A program made the translations under genes and the position numbers. Shown here piece by piece: positions 46,338 through 57,768 of a DNA stretch of 64,000 bases. Under the pieces are notes generated by a model that did not search any database, was not told where the DNA came from, and saw nothing but the letters and a program-made list of their open reading frames with translations. Numbering within the stretch: the first letter of the stretch is position 1; every line of letters begins with the position of its first letter. This stretch comes from Chimonanthus salicifolius. Lineage: Eukaryota; Streptophyta; Magnoliopsida; Laurales; Calycanthaceae. Location of the stretch: NCBI GenBank assembly GCA_013350335.1, contig CM023532.1, positions 94,981,064 through 95,045,063 of the forward strand, written 5' to 3'.

Positions 46338-47033
46338 CATTTGGATTCCAATTTAAGTGAATTTGAAATTAAAAAGTTGAAATGGACATTAGATGGGCAA
46401 GGAAATGGGTCAATTACCCAATTAAGACCCAATAGGTCATGGGTGACCTTGATTTAAAAATAAGTGGGTAAATTTAGTTAAGTTAGTTGAATTGGATAAG
46501 TTAGTGTATTTAATGCATTAAAGTCCACCTCATCAAGTGAGGTGGTATGGGAGTGATGTGACATTGCCATGTGGCATTCATGTCATTACATGGAAGCCAA
46601 CTAAGCAAGGGTGCCACATCATCGAGCTAGGTGGAAAGTAAAATTGAGGTGGCATAGAAGTGGAGGTGACACACCAAGTGACATGGCCAAATTGGGACCC
46701 AAGTGCCATGTGGTGACCAAGTAACCACATGCATGGTCAACCATGGCATGGGTTGACTTGGTCAACCACTTTTGAGTTTAAGTCTTGAATTAATGGTTTT
46801 TGCTTAAGTTCGGAAAATGAAGGGATAGAATGGAAGGCTAGGATTTCATCTAAGGAAAGATCAAGGGTGGAGATTAAAAGTTGGGTTATCTTGTCTAAGT
46901 TCATTGTACTTAAGTTACTTGTGAACCCAAGGTTCTTCACCTCAAAAGCCATGAAGCCACCCTTGGGAAACCAAGGGCCTCCATTGGTTAGACCAAGCTA
47001 TTATGAGAGGGAGGGAAGAGTTTGAGGCTTTAA

Positions 47034-47041
47034 TATAAAAA
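47034..47041 (+). promoter_or_regulatory. TATA box of the family D LTR (3' copy)
   Basis: TATAAAAA in the same context as 11449-11456. Confidence 0.6.
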
Positions 47042-47339
47042 CCCAAACCAAAGGGCATTCCAAACCCCTTGGCTACTTCTCCCTTGAGCAAGGATTTTCT
47101 ATCCACTCCTCTCCTCTCTTTCCCACCTCTACCCCCATACACTTGAAGACTTTGAAGAACAAAGAAACGAGAAGAAGAATTAAGGAAGAAAAGAAAGACC
47201 AAAAGAAAAGAAGGAGATTGAAGGAAGGTATGTCCAGACTAAATAAAATGGGGATTAATCTAAGGGAACCATAGGTTTGGCCATGGTGTGACCAAACCCA
47301 TGGGTTCCATGATTGGTTGGAATGAATGGCCAAAATTGT

Positions 47340-47890
47340 TATAATGCCATGGCGTTGGAAAAGTACACATGGGACTTGGTTATGTTTCAGGCGACTGAAT
47401 CCATGGCGTTGGAAAAGTACACATGGGACTTGGTTATGTTTCAGCCGACTGAATCTTATGATTCAGTCGCCTGAAAGTATATTGGCCAAGCACACATGGG
47501 ATCTGGTTGTCTTTCAGCCGATTGAATCTTATGATTCAGTCGACTGAAAGTATACTGGCCAAGAACACATGTGATCTAGTTGTGTTTCAGCCGACTAAAA
47601 GTATACTAGCCAAGCACGCATGGGATCTGGTTGTGTTTCAGCAGACTGAATATTATGATTCAGTCAATCGAAAGTATACTGGCCAAGCACACATGGGATC
47701 TGGTTGTGTTTCAGCCCACTGAATCTTATGATTCAGTCAACTGAAAGTATACTGCCAAGCACATATGGGATCTGGTTGTGTTTTAGCAGACTAAATCTTA
47801 TGATTCAGTCGACAGAAAGTGTACTGGCCAAGTATATATGGGATCTGGTTGTGTTTCTGTCGACTTAATTCCATGATTCAGTGGACTGAA
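47340..47890. repeat. Tandem dyad array, about eight units of roughly 58-74 bp
   Basis: Each unit has GGGATCTGGTTGTG-like sequence followed by a dyad, TTTCAGYCGACTGAAT and ATTCAGTCGACTGAAA, around CTTATG. The other LTR of the same element has only three units (15955-16155). Confidence 0.8.
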
Positions 47891-49397
47891 TTAGAAGTTT
47901 TACTCTAGATTTTCCTCTAGAGCATCTGCATATCTCGTAGGATGGAAGGGAGATGAAAAAGAAGAACACTGGGTTCGGCCATCATCGAACCGCATGAAGG
48001 ATTTCTACGGACCTATTTATGTTTAAAGGTTAAATGACTAACTTGGAATTTTTGGATTAAGAAATGAATGATTGACTCACATGGATTAAAATAATATGAG
48101 GATTAAAATTGTAACACCCCGATTTCTCAATGATGTGGATAATTACGAAAATGCCCCTGGATTGGTAAATTTAATGGTTGTGATGTTGAATAAGGAAATA
48201 ATCGGGCCCATTGCTCAAACTAAGATCCTATGAACATATTATAAGGGTAAAATTATAATGGATGGGTAATGTACATCAAATTGGGTCAAAATAGTTAATT
48301 GGGTCAAAGAATTCTCAATGATTGGAATAATTACGAAAATGCCCCTGGATTGGTGAATTCAATAAATATGATTGTAAATAAGGAAATGGTGGGGCCCATT
48401 GCTCAAATTAAGGTCATATGAGCACATTATAAATTTCAAGTTTGATTGGATGGGTAATGAACATCAATTGGGTCGAAAATGGCTAAATGGGTCAAAGGGC
48501 CCAATTGGACCCAATGGGTCAAAATGGATGATTTGACCGTTTTGTGAATTTAAATTAAATGGGGTTAGGCTGATTTGATTGGAAATCAAGTAGAGGAAAA
48601 ATGGGTAGGCTTGACCCATTTGTAAAAACCAGTTACAAATGACCAAAATACCCATAATTGGGTCATGAAGTCAAAAACGGGTCAAGGAGCTAAAGGTGGA
48701 CCCAACGGGTCGAGTTGACTATGGTTGACCGTGTGGACCCTCTAGGGAGCTAAAATATGAGTTAAATCAGTTTGAGTGAGACTGAAGTGAGTTGGAATTA
48801 AATCAAGTGGTGAGTCAACTCATGTGCATTAAATGAAATGCATTAAGTATGTGAGTTGAGTGAGTTGAAATGGAAATCTAAATGACCTTGAGTCCAAGTG
48901 AGTCAAATGGAAATTAAAGGGACTGTAAATCAGTGAGTTGAGGGGGAATATGAAGAGGTTGGCTCAGCTTTAACCACCAAAACAAGTCCCACACGTTGGG
49001 GACTTGTTTGGGGTGATTTCCATGATGAATGTTAAATGAAATGCATGGGAATGAGATAAGATTCATGGGGCTACCAATGGGTGTGTTGGGAGTGCCAAGG
49101 GGTGCTTTGCTTTGCTGCAAGTGACTCCTTGGTTTGAGTAAGATTTGATGAGGATTAAATGGGTGTTATGGGGTTGTTTAACAAAAGCAACCAACACCAT
49201 CACTTGGCCGATTTTATCATTGCAAAGCCTTAGAATATCATCTCCTTTCCCTCTCTCAAGAACACACTCTCTTGGCCAAGTTTTATCTTGGTGATTTCAC
49301 CATTGGTTCATGCTTCTAACCAGCTGAGACAAAGGAAGAAAGAAGGAAGGAAACAAGAGGGAAGAAGGCAAAGAGCAAAGGCATAAGAAATGCTTGG

Positions 49398-49411
49398 AGT
49401 TTGGTAAGTAT
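49398..49411 (+). promoter_or_regulatory. Putative 5' splice site of the LTR intron (Element 4)
   Basis: TTTG/GTAAGTATTT, a strong plant donor match, GT at 49404. With the AG at 51374-51375 the intron would be about 1.97 kb. Confidence 0.55.
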
Positions 49412-51339
49412 TTCCATGGACTTTTGATTAATAAAATGGGTGTGTATTGGGCCATGGTTATGGCCGCTTACACCAGGGTTTTAACCTTGATTAATGGAGG
49501 ATTTAAAATGGTAAAAATAACCATTGGGTTCGGCCACCATGGAGGGCCGAACCCCATGTAAAAGAATGGTTGATTTTCATGTTTTGAATCATGGAAACCA
49601 TAGAGCTTTGGTGGACTGTTTTTGGGTTTTATTTAATATTCAAATGCATGTTTTAGAAAGGGTTATAAACATGGATCTAAATGACAAAAAGGCTGAAGTT
49701 AGCATGGTCTAAAACAGTGGATTAAAACTGGAAAAATGGACCATGGGGATCGGCCATCTTGGATGGCCGAATCCCATGAAATATTATGGTCTTTTGGGAC
49801 AAGTAAATGAATTTATTTGGATGGTTTCTAAGAGGTATAAAGCCAGCAATATGATATTGATATTGTATGTTTAAATAACGCCTAAAGCATGTTTGAAAGA
49901 CCAAAACATGGACATAGGGTTCGGCCACCTTGAATGGCCGAACCCCATGTAAGTAATTGGTATGATTTGGTGAGGTTAATTTACTGTTTTGGTTGATGTT
50001 TATGCGGCTGAACCATGTGTAATTCATGGTTGAGTTAGCATGGTTAAATCATGAATAATCATGGGAAGTTGAGGGATTAATCAGATCAAGAGAACCATTG
50101 GGTTCGGCCATGTGCATGGCCGAACCCCATGGGGCTATATTTATGGGATGAATGGCCAAGTTATGGGTTTGCTTAGGTGTGTTAAATAGAAATAAGCTTA
50201 CTGATTTTGGTTGGCCATTGGATGGCTGAACCATATGGTTCTTATGATTAAAGAGAAGGGCTTAAATTAAGAACATATGGTGGAAACGATGAACCAAGGG
50301 AACCATTGGGTTCAGCCATGTTAGGGCCGAACCCCATCGAGTAGTTTTGTGATGATGAAAATGAGGATTGGAACGAAAGTGATTTGAATGGTTATGAAGG
50401 ATTAAGAGATCCAAATTGGATTGGTAGGGTTCAGCCAAGTAGTATGGCCGAACCCCACTAAGGTGGAATAATTATGGATGTTAGTTGCAATATGGTTTAA
50501 GGTCAATGGCAAAACCGTAAATACTAGTCAAAATTCAATATGAAAGGATTGACCAAAGGAATTGATTTGTGGGCCAAAGTTCAAGTGGTATGGTTCAGCC
50601 ATAGTGTATGGCCGAACCCTACCAAGACATGTTTGAAGTATGAAATGTTTATCAAATGAAAAAGAAGGATTAAACCCCACTAGATGGTATATGAGACCTA
50701 AACTTGATTAGGAATCAAGTAGATTAAGTATTGATTTGCTGTTACATAATAAGGTACCGGAAGTTGAACGACGAGCGAGTCGTGATCAGCTGACGCTAAA
50801 GAAAGATCAAGTACTGAAGTGAATCTTCAGTAGGTTTCCTGCCTACTTGTAACCACAGTTTTTACCCTAGTTTTCTTTATGAGATTCTTGTATATTTTAT
50901 GTGGTTTCAAATGATATGTTATGCATTTACAAATGGCATACAAAGTATTGGCATCTCATGCATGGACATGGGATGATGACTGAGGTTCTACAGTGTTGCA
51001 ATTATGGGTTACGTCTTCCTTAGGCGATGAGGGTCCCGCCAGGAAGAGTAACATGAGGATCATAGTCACATTGGTCTCCTTAGGCGATGAGAGTCCCGCC
51101 AGGAGGACTAATAAGTGATATGAATCAACTCAATGATGAAGAGATGGAAAGTGTATTGTGATTTACCTTGACGGTGCGAGGCACGTCAAGTGATGGCTAT
51201 GAATGTACATGATGGGAGAGACTCATTGCATGTGCATATTTCATAGCATTGTTTTACCTGTTTTGACTAATCATGTACTATGATATATATGCATGTTTTA
51301 TATGCTAATCATGTGGTAGCCCTGATTCGGGAACCTACT

Positions 51340-51375
51340 GGGCGCGTTGATCTAACGCCCTAATTCTATCCTCAG
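51340..51375 (+). promoter_or_regulatory. Putative 3' splice site of the LTR intron (Element 4)
   Basis: GGGCGCGTT (51340-51348), CTAAC branchpoint, AACGCCC (51354-51360), pyrimidine tract, CAG. Confidence 0.52.
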
Positions 51376-51699
51376 AGGAGAATGCAGGTACAAGGAAAGG
51401 GAAGGAAAAGGTCGTTGACCGGGAGGGGAGCCAAGCCTAAGCGCTTGAATGTTGGACTGGACTTCTTTATATTACTGTCATTCGAACTATATTTTGTTGG
51501 ACATGTAAAAAGTCATTACTTGCTATGGTTTGATTAGGTTAATAACTTTGGATGGTTGATTTATGTTAATTAATGTTTGAGACTGTTACTTGCTATCTAC
51601 TCTTTCTATTCCGCAGTTAATCTAAGTTATTCCGCATGTTGATGTTAGTTCCATGTGTGCTTCATTATCATGGTCTAGTCCATGTACACATGGGTGGCC

Positions 51700-51735
51700 A
51701 GTTAAGGTTCAGACTTGAGTAGTCTGAACTTAACT
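51700..51735 (+). other. Conserved LTR-terminal stem-loop (Element 4)
   Basis: Same arms as 1548-1583; the loop reads TGAGT instead of TGGGT. Confidence 0.75.
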
Positions 51736-51833
51736 CGCGTCGTGACGCCGCCTGCTCTCTTCCGATGTTTTATTATTATTATTTAAAAAAAAAATTAGAC
51801 TCTGAATTCTCAGAAAGGGCGGGGCGTTACAGT

Positions 51834-51845
51834 TGGTATCAGAGC
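51834..51845 (+). other. Primer binding site, Element 4
   Basis: TGGTATCAGAGC, two bases after the LTR. Confidence 0.93.
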
Positions 51846-51922
51846 GAAATGGGAAGTTGAATCATCGAAGTAAGATGAAGACGGTTTCATGTCTCACTGA
51901 CGGATAAGAATCCCAACTGACC

Positions 51923-51936
51923 GACTCTTCGGAGTC
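51923..51936 (+). other. Leader hairpin with TTCG tetraloop, Element 4
   Basis: GACTC-TTCG-GAGTC with C-G closing the loop, the especially stable C(UUCG)G form in RNA. Confidence 0.55.
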
Positions 51937-52276
51937 CGCTGAGTGGGGGCCGGATTAATTTACTTCGAGTGACTCAGACTGAACAATCAATCTGAGAACG
52001 ATAATGAAAGATAGCAAAATAAAGTACAGTCATCATAACTGGATATATCAAACATAACAAAGTAGGATGTACTCCCCTGAAACTCCCACACTGAAAAACA
52101 AACAACAGGAACTTAAAGATTTCCCCAGAAACAAAAGAAAACAAAGAGTGTTGATTTGGCAATCTTCCCAAACAAAGTACATGATATTATGCATGATCAA
52201 ATTCCTTGAAAACCAAGAGTGGTTAATTTAGAATTATTGTTGAATATTTTTGTGTCTGAAATGATGTGGCACAGAT

Positions 52277-52813
52277 ATGTCAAGCAACGAGGAATACACT
52301 GAGTTATGGGATAAAGGGACACCTAGTTGTTTGGTAGATTTGATATCGACTTCCAACAGTATCAGCATGGAAGTTAATGTGGACCTTCAGGAGGAACCTC
52401 CTGAGGAAGATGATATGGACTTAGCACCTGTTCCAGAGGAATTGATGGATGACATTCCTGGGATGGTGGAACCTCCTGAGGAAGGAGAAGATGATCTAGC
52501 ACATTTTCTAGAGGATCCCATTGCTGATGTGCCTATTATATTGGAATCGCTTGGGGAGATAGATCCCTATGACACGTGTGAGTTGTGCAATCAAGATGGG
52601 GACAACTGTCGGTATTGTCCTCACCCACTGGGTGTTATCTGCCCGTCCTGTGGACTGCATGGGCATGGAGAGGCGAGGACTAATTGTCCTTATATCGGAG
52701 GACCTGGATTAATACCCTGCACGACATGTGAAGTATTGGGGCACATGGCGATGACCTGTCCTGATAACTGTTTCAAGTTCGCTTTTGATGCGGAGTCTTC
52801 TACAGAAGACTAG
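52277..52813 (+). CDS. Pre-gag accessory protein, second copy (178 aa)
   Basis: Same length and layout as the frame at 2138-2674, with about 20 amino-acid differences, no stop and no indel. Substitutions cluster in the acidic half. All cysteines of the three CxxC units are kept, but in the first unit the two His become Asp-Asn, so that unit can no longer be a classical CCHC knuckle. Units two (CPSC...H...C) and three (CTTC...H...C) are unchanged in metal ligands. The frame stays open in an element that has lost gag and nearly all of pol. This could mean it works in trans or simply that the copy is young. Family not recognised. Confidence 0.75.
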   Translation: MSSNEEYTELWDKGTPSCLVDLISTSNSISMEVNVDLQEEPPEEDDMDLAPVPEELMDDIPGMVEPPEEGEDDLAHFLEDPIADVPIILESLGEIDPYDTCELCNQDGDNCRYCPHPLGVICPSCGLHGHGEARTNCPYIGGPGLIPCTTCEVLGHMAMTCPDNCFKFAFDAESSTED

Positions 52814-54225
52814 GATAGGAAGTAATATGAAGGGTATTAAAAAGAGGGTTATTTTGTGAGGGTGCATATTTTGTTATACATAGGGTTTTGTTTCACCCTA
52901 CCCACCTTTGTACAAAGATGAAGTTTGAATTTATATATAATATGTGATTTTATGATTCTAAGAGGATTTTTGGCACTAAGATATAGGTGACGAGGTCACT
53001 TGATTACATTGAGACGTGGTATGGGTGCGTCCCTCACGTGATGTTGATGATTGAGATGTGGTATGGGTGCGTCCCTCACATGGTATTGATGAGATAAGAA
53101 TATAAACTTCATGAGTATGGCTTTGAGTAGCTATGAGGCTGTGGGAACCTTGATACGAAATACGGAGACTTAGTCCCGTAGGGCTACCGTTGAGGAGTGG
53201 GTCCCTCGCATGCTACGCACTGAAGGGCGCTCTCACGGCTGTTTGGCACACTAGATGTGCTGGAATGCGCAGAGCTAGTACTATTTTACCCGGTGGGGGT
53301 GGTACTAGCTTCGTCAGACGCGGAACGACCGCCTTAGAGCTTGACTGAATCACCTATGAGGTGAAGGGATGCAGGGCGAGGTAGACCGGATCAAGTTGGA
53401 CGTGGGTCTTCTGCTTGGTAAGTCATGAGCCCTAAGTGTTGCAAGGGGTCGGGATATATTTGTGATTTGATATGGTTACCACAGTCTTATAGTGATTCAT
53501 TTGAATGTTGTTCTTACGGATATTAATCATGGATATATGATACTCATGGACAGAGTGATACCAAGGATGGATGGTTTCCATGAATGGATTATACCCATAG
53601 GTGGGTTATTTCATGGATAGTTATTAATCATACATAAATGATACTCATGGACAGAGTGATACCAAGGATGGATGGTTTCCATGAATGGATTATACCCATA
53701 AGTGGGTTATATTCATGGATGATTATAAAACATGGATAGATGATATTTACTGAAAGTGAAACACCAGGGATGGATGTATTTAACCATGGGTGATTATTCC
53801 CATGGTGGTTTGGATTGATGCCGGGAATTGGTATCATGGAAGTTGGAACAAAAGTTGTTAGTCACATAGAGACTTATGTGCAAAGAAAGAGGTGTTTAAA
53901 TTTGGAGATGTACTCAACGGAAAAGATAAGTGTTTGGTGAAACTTGAATGGGAAACTATGGACGACTGCCGAGTTAGACTGATCACCTGGCTCTGTAGTT
54001 AGCCAATGGAATTCCAGGAAGGTGCAACTAAAAACCTAGTTAAAATGGAATCAGAAAAAGCTTTGAGCATAGGCTCTCATTGACAGACTACCGTACACAA
54101 AGAGTAGATGAAAGAACGTATTGAGCAAGTATGTATGGAAAATATCATGAGAACAAGTGAAGTGAAACAAAGTAGATTAATTTACGTAAGATCACAAATG
54201 GCTCACGAGAAAAAGATATAACGTG
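52814..54225 (+). other. Element 4 internal region without recognised coding
   Basis: About 170 nt match the Element 1 pre-gag/gag spacer, including AAAAAGAGGG at 52839-52848, and then the sequence departs. GTGGTATGGGTGCGTCCCTC occurs twice (about 53018, 53056). Bases 53539-53740 are two 101-bp tandem units with a worn third up to about 53825. The part 53100-53460 is more GC-rich and unlike anything else in the window. No frame longer than about 70 codons and no domain seen. Its origin is unknown. Confidence 0.6.
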
Positions 54226-54360
54226 AGACAGAACAAAAGGTGTTACGGAACCAAGGGATTCATTTTGTCAAAATGGTGTGGACCGACATGGTAATGAAGA
54301 AGCCACTTGGAAACTTGAAATTGGAAATGAGAATAGCTCACTCTAAGCTTTATATGTAAA
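54226..54360 (+). pseudogene. Pol 3' end scrap (chromodomain-like region), Element 4
   Basis: Recognisable as the last 45 codons of pol (ETEQ..VLRN, FVKMVW, then shifted out of frame before MRIAHSKL), followed by the conserved GGGACGAAAATTTT and polypurine tract AAAAGAGG (54403-54412). Confidence 0.75.
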
Positions 54361-54419
54361 TCGTTTGGAACCCTACTTCGCTCGATTTTTGGGACGAAAA
54401 TTTTAAAAGAGGATTATAT

Positions 54420-55025
54420 TGTAACACCCCGATTTCTCAATGATGTGGATAATTACGAAAATGCCCCTGGATTGGTAAATTTAATGGTTGTGATGTTGAA
54501 TAAGGAAATAGTCGGGCCCATTGCTCAAACTAAGATCCTATGAACATATTATAAGGGTCAAATTATAATGGATGGGTAATGTACATCAAATTGGGTCAAA
54601 ATATTTAATTGGGTCAAAGAATTCTCAATGATTGGAATAATTATGAAAATGCCCCTGGATTGGTGAATTCAATAAATATGATTGTAAATAAGGAAATGGT
54701 GGGGCCCATTGCTCAAATTAAGGTCATATGAGCACATTATAAATGTCAAGTTTGATTGGATGGGTAATGAACATCATTGGGTCGAAAATGGCTAAATGGG
54801 TCAAAGGGCCCAATTGGACCCAATAGGTCAAAATGGATGATTTGACCGTTTTGTGAATTTAAATTAAATGGGGTTAGGCTGATTTGATTGGAAATCAAGT
54901 AGAGGAAAAATGGGTAGGCTTGACCCATATGTAAAAACCAGTTACAAATGACCAAAATACCCATAATTGGGTCATGAAGTCAAAAACGGGTCAAGGAGCT
55001 AAAGGTGGACCCAACGGGTCGAGTT
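54420..55025 (+). repeat. 3' LTR of Element 4, first 606 bp
   Basis: Matches 48110-48718, with the same internal partial repeat. Ends GAGTT (55021-55025), the expected target duplication of the LTR that follows. Confidence 0.9.
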
Positions 55026-57768
55026 TGTAACACCCCAATTTCTCAATGAAATGGATAATTACCAAAATGCCCCTGATGTATTAAATTAATTATTTTGTGA
55101 TGTTAAGTAAGGAAATGGTGGGGCCCATTGCTCAAATTAAGATCATATGAGCACATTAGGAATGTCAAGTTTGATTGGATAGGTAATTTCTCAATGAAGT
55201 GGATAATTACGAAAATGCCCCTGATGTATTAAATTAATTATTTTGTGATGTTAAGTAAGGAAAAAGTGGGGCCCATTGCTCAAATTAAAATCATATGAGC
55301 ATATTATGAATGTTAAGTTTGATTGGATGGGAAATTTACATCAATTGGGCCAAAAATGGCTAAACGGGTCAAAGGGCCCAAATGGGACTCATCGGGTCAA
55401 AATGGATGATTTGACCGTTTTGTGAACTTAAATTAAATGGGGTTAGGCTGATTTGATTGGAAATCAAGTGGAGGAAAAATGGGTAGGCCTAACCTATATG
55501 TAAAAAACCAGTTACAAATGACCAAAATACCCCTAATTGGGTCATGGAGTCAAAAACGGGTCAAGGAGCTAAAAGTGGACCCAACGGGTCAAGTTGACTA
55601 TGGTTGACCGGTGGACCCTCAAGGGAGCTAAAATATGAGTTAAATCATTTGAGTGGGACTGAAGTGAGTTGGAATTAAATCAAGTAGTGAGTCAACACAT
55701 GTGCATTAAATGAAATGCATTAAGTATGTGAGTTGGGTGAGTTGAGTTGGAAATCTAAATAGCCTTGAGTTCAAGTGAGTCAAAATGGAAATTAAAGGGG
55801 CTGTAAATCAGTGAGTTGAGTGGGAATTTGAAGAGGTTGCCTGGTCTCAAACCAACCAAAACAAGTCCCACACGTTGGGGACTTGTTTTGGTGAGTTCCA
55901 TGTTGAATGATAAATGCAAATGATGGGTTTGAGATGAGTTACATGGAAATCTGAATGGCTGCATGGGTAGGTGCCAAGGGGTACCTTGGATGGCACGCAA
56001 TGCCCATCGATTTTGTTGAGAAGTTATGAGGGAATTGAGAGGTCATGGTGGCTGAAATACAAAAGCAATGAACCCCAAGGTTAGCCGATTTTTATCATTG
56101 CAAACCCAAGTTTTTCCCATCTCTTTCTCCCTCTCTCCAATTCGTGTTCTTGGCTGGAGTAGCAGAGGTTTTTGGCACCAGTTATTCAAGCTTAAACCAG
56201 CAAGGAATTAAGGAAGAAAGGAAGAAATAAAAGGAAGAAGGCAATGAGCAAAGGCAATAGGAAGAACTTGGAATTTGGTAAGTGTTTAATGGACTTTCGG
56301 ATTAATAAAATGGGTGTGTATTGGGCCATGGTTATGGCTGAATATACTAAGGTTTTAACCTTGATTAATGGAGGTTTAGAAATGGTAAAGATGACCATTG
56401 GGTTCGGCCACCATGAAGGGCCGAACCCCATGTGAAAGATTGCTTGGTTTTCATGTTTTGGAAACATGAAAATCATGGGTTTTATGGACTGATTTTTGGG
56501 TTTGATTTAAGAATCAAATACATGTTATTAAAAGGATTATAAACCTGTATCTGAATGTCAGAAAAGGCTGAAGTTTTTATGGTCTAAAACAATGGTTTAA
56601 AAGTATTGGAAATGGACCATTGGCTTCGGCCACTTTGGATGGCCGAACCCCATGGAAACAAGTGGTTGGTTTTGATGGTTTTTGGAAGTTAAAACCATAT
56701 AATTTGGGACTGTTATTAGATGTTAGTGTTAGTTTTAAAGTCAAGTTTTAAAAAGGTTAAAACATGAATATGGATGATTGATTCAGACCTAAGATAAATG
56801 ATTGATTGTTTCAAAACCAAAGGTCATAGTGTTCGGCCAATGAGCATGGCCGAACCCTATGAAATTGGGTTGGTTTTTAGATGAATTTTTAAAGGGTTGA
56901 ACTCGGTAATAATATGTTGTTTATTACATGATGATTGGAGGTTTAAAAATAGTGAAAATAATCATTGGGTTCGGCCACCATGGAGGGCCGAACCCCATGT
57001 AAAATATTGTTGGTTTTCATGTTGTGAAACATGGAAACCATGGACTTTTATGGACTGTTTGGATGAATTTAATTAGATGGTTTCTAAGTGGTTTAAAGGC
57101 AGCAATATGATACTGATATTGCATGTTTAAATAACGCCTAAAGCATGTGTAAAAAATCAAAACATGGACATAGGGTTCGGCCACCTTGGATGGCCGAACC
57201 CCATGTAAGTAAGTAATGGGTTTTGGTGAAGTTTAAATGACTGTTTTGGTGGTTGGTTATGTGGCTGAACCCATGTGTAATTCATGGTTGGGTTAACATG
57301 ATTAAATCATGAATAATCATGGGAAGTTGAGGGATCAATCAGATCAAGTGAACCCCATCGATTGCTTTAGGGTTTTTATTTGATTTACATGGAGTAGTGT
57401 TGGTAGATAAAAATGAGGATTGGAACCAAGTGATTTGAATGGTTGTGAAGGGATTAAGAAATACAAATTGGATTGGAAGGGTTCAGCCAAGTAGTATGGC
57501 CGAACCCCACTAAGGTAGATTACTTTGATGAACTTTGATTATGAGCAAGATTAGACATTGGTTAGACCAATGGCAAATCTGTGAATACAAGCCCAATGAA
57601 AAGATTGATCAAAGGACTTATAAGATGTTTTAGGTCTCATATGTGAATGGACATGTAAATGAGAGTATGATTTACTTATTGTTGCATAATAAGGTACCAA
57701 AAGTTGAACGACGAGCGAGTCGTGACCAGGTGAAGTTCAAAAAGGAAAAGACACTTAAGCAAAGTTTA
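55026..57768 (+). repeat. Family A LTR, 3' end missing
   Basis: TGTAACACCCCAATTTC start; an internal partial repeat at about 55185; donor TTTG/GTAAGTGTTT at 56278; palindromes 56398, 56626, 56828, 56964, 57173 and 57478. It stops in the block before the acceptor (near CAAAGTTTA), where family B sequence begins. No TG/CA boundary marks the switch. Confidence 0.85.

Larger units (their letters stand above)
10953..48109 (+). mobile_element. Element 2: degenerate Ty3/gypsy chromovirus, LTR family D, host of most nested insertions
   Basis: 5' LTR in three pieces (10953-11741, 15914-17364, 20352-20850), primer site 20853, leader, dead gag-pol 21329-25680, and 3' LTR from 25741 in two pieces (25741-25792, 46338-48109). 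It is interrupted again by Element 4 and continues beyond the window. The two LTRs align across the gaps, which fixes the nesting: 10953-11040 matches 25741-25792 joined to 46343 onward. Many stop codons and diverged LTRs make it older than Elements 1 and 4. Confidence 0.9.
46338..48109 (+). repeat. Element 2 3' LTR, second piece (family D)
   Basis: Resumes with CATTT and matches 10998 onward. TATA box 47034-47041, donor-like AAG/GTATGT at 47228, expanded dyad array 47340-47890, one worn palindrome near 47970. Ends with AAAAT (48105-48109), where Element 4 begins. The empty site is at about 16367 in the other LTR. Confidence 0.88.
48110..51831 (+). repeat. 5' LTR of Element 4 (family A, 3722 bp)
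   Basis: TGTAACACCCCG...GGGCGTTACA. The first 200 bp are partly repeated at about 48309 (CTCAATGATTGG...GCCCCTGGATTGG). W-box cores in U3, CT/GAA-rich stretch 49240-49380, donor 49404, palindromes 49527, 49745, 49916, 50099, 50307, 50428 and 50589, two CCTTAGGCGATGAG/CCCGCCAGGA units (51024-51110), CTTGACG hairpin 51167-51190, acceptor 51340-51375, terminal stem-loop. Confidence 0.94.
48110..55025 (+). mobile_element. Element 4: family A deletion derivative keeping only the pre-gag frame
   Basis: Complete 5' LTR (48110-51831), primer site, leader, intact pre-gag frame, about 1.4 kb without recognisable gag or pol, a scrap of the pol 3' end, polypurine tract, and the start of the 3' LTR (54420-55025). 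That LTR is cut by another family A LTR. The first 600 bp of the two LTRs differ at about eight sites by eye, so the insertion is fairly young. Confidence 0.9.

Noticed and set aside
53100..53460. This stretch of Element 4 as a family E fragment
   Set aside because: It shares a GC-rich, CCTC-rich feel, but I could not line up more than short words with 38980-42861. Left as unexplained.
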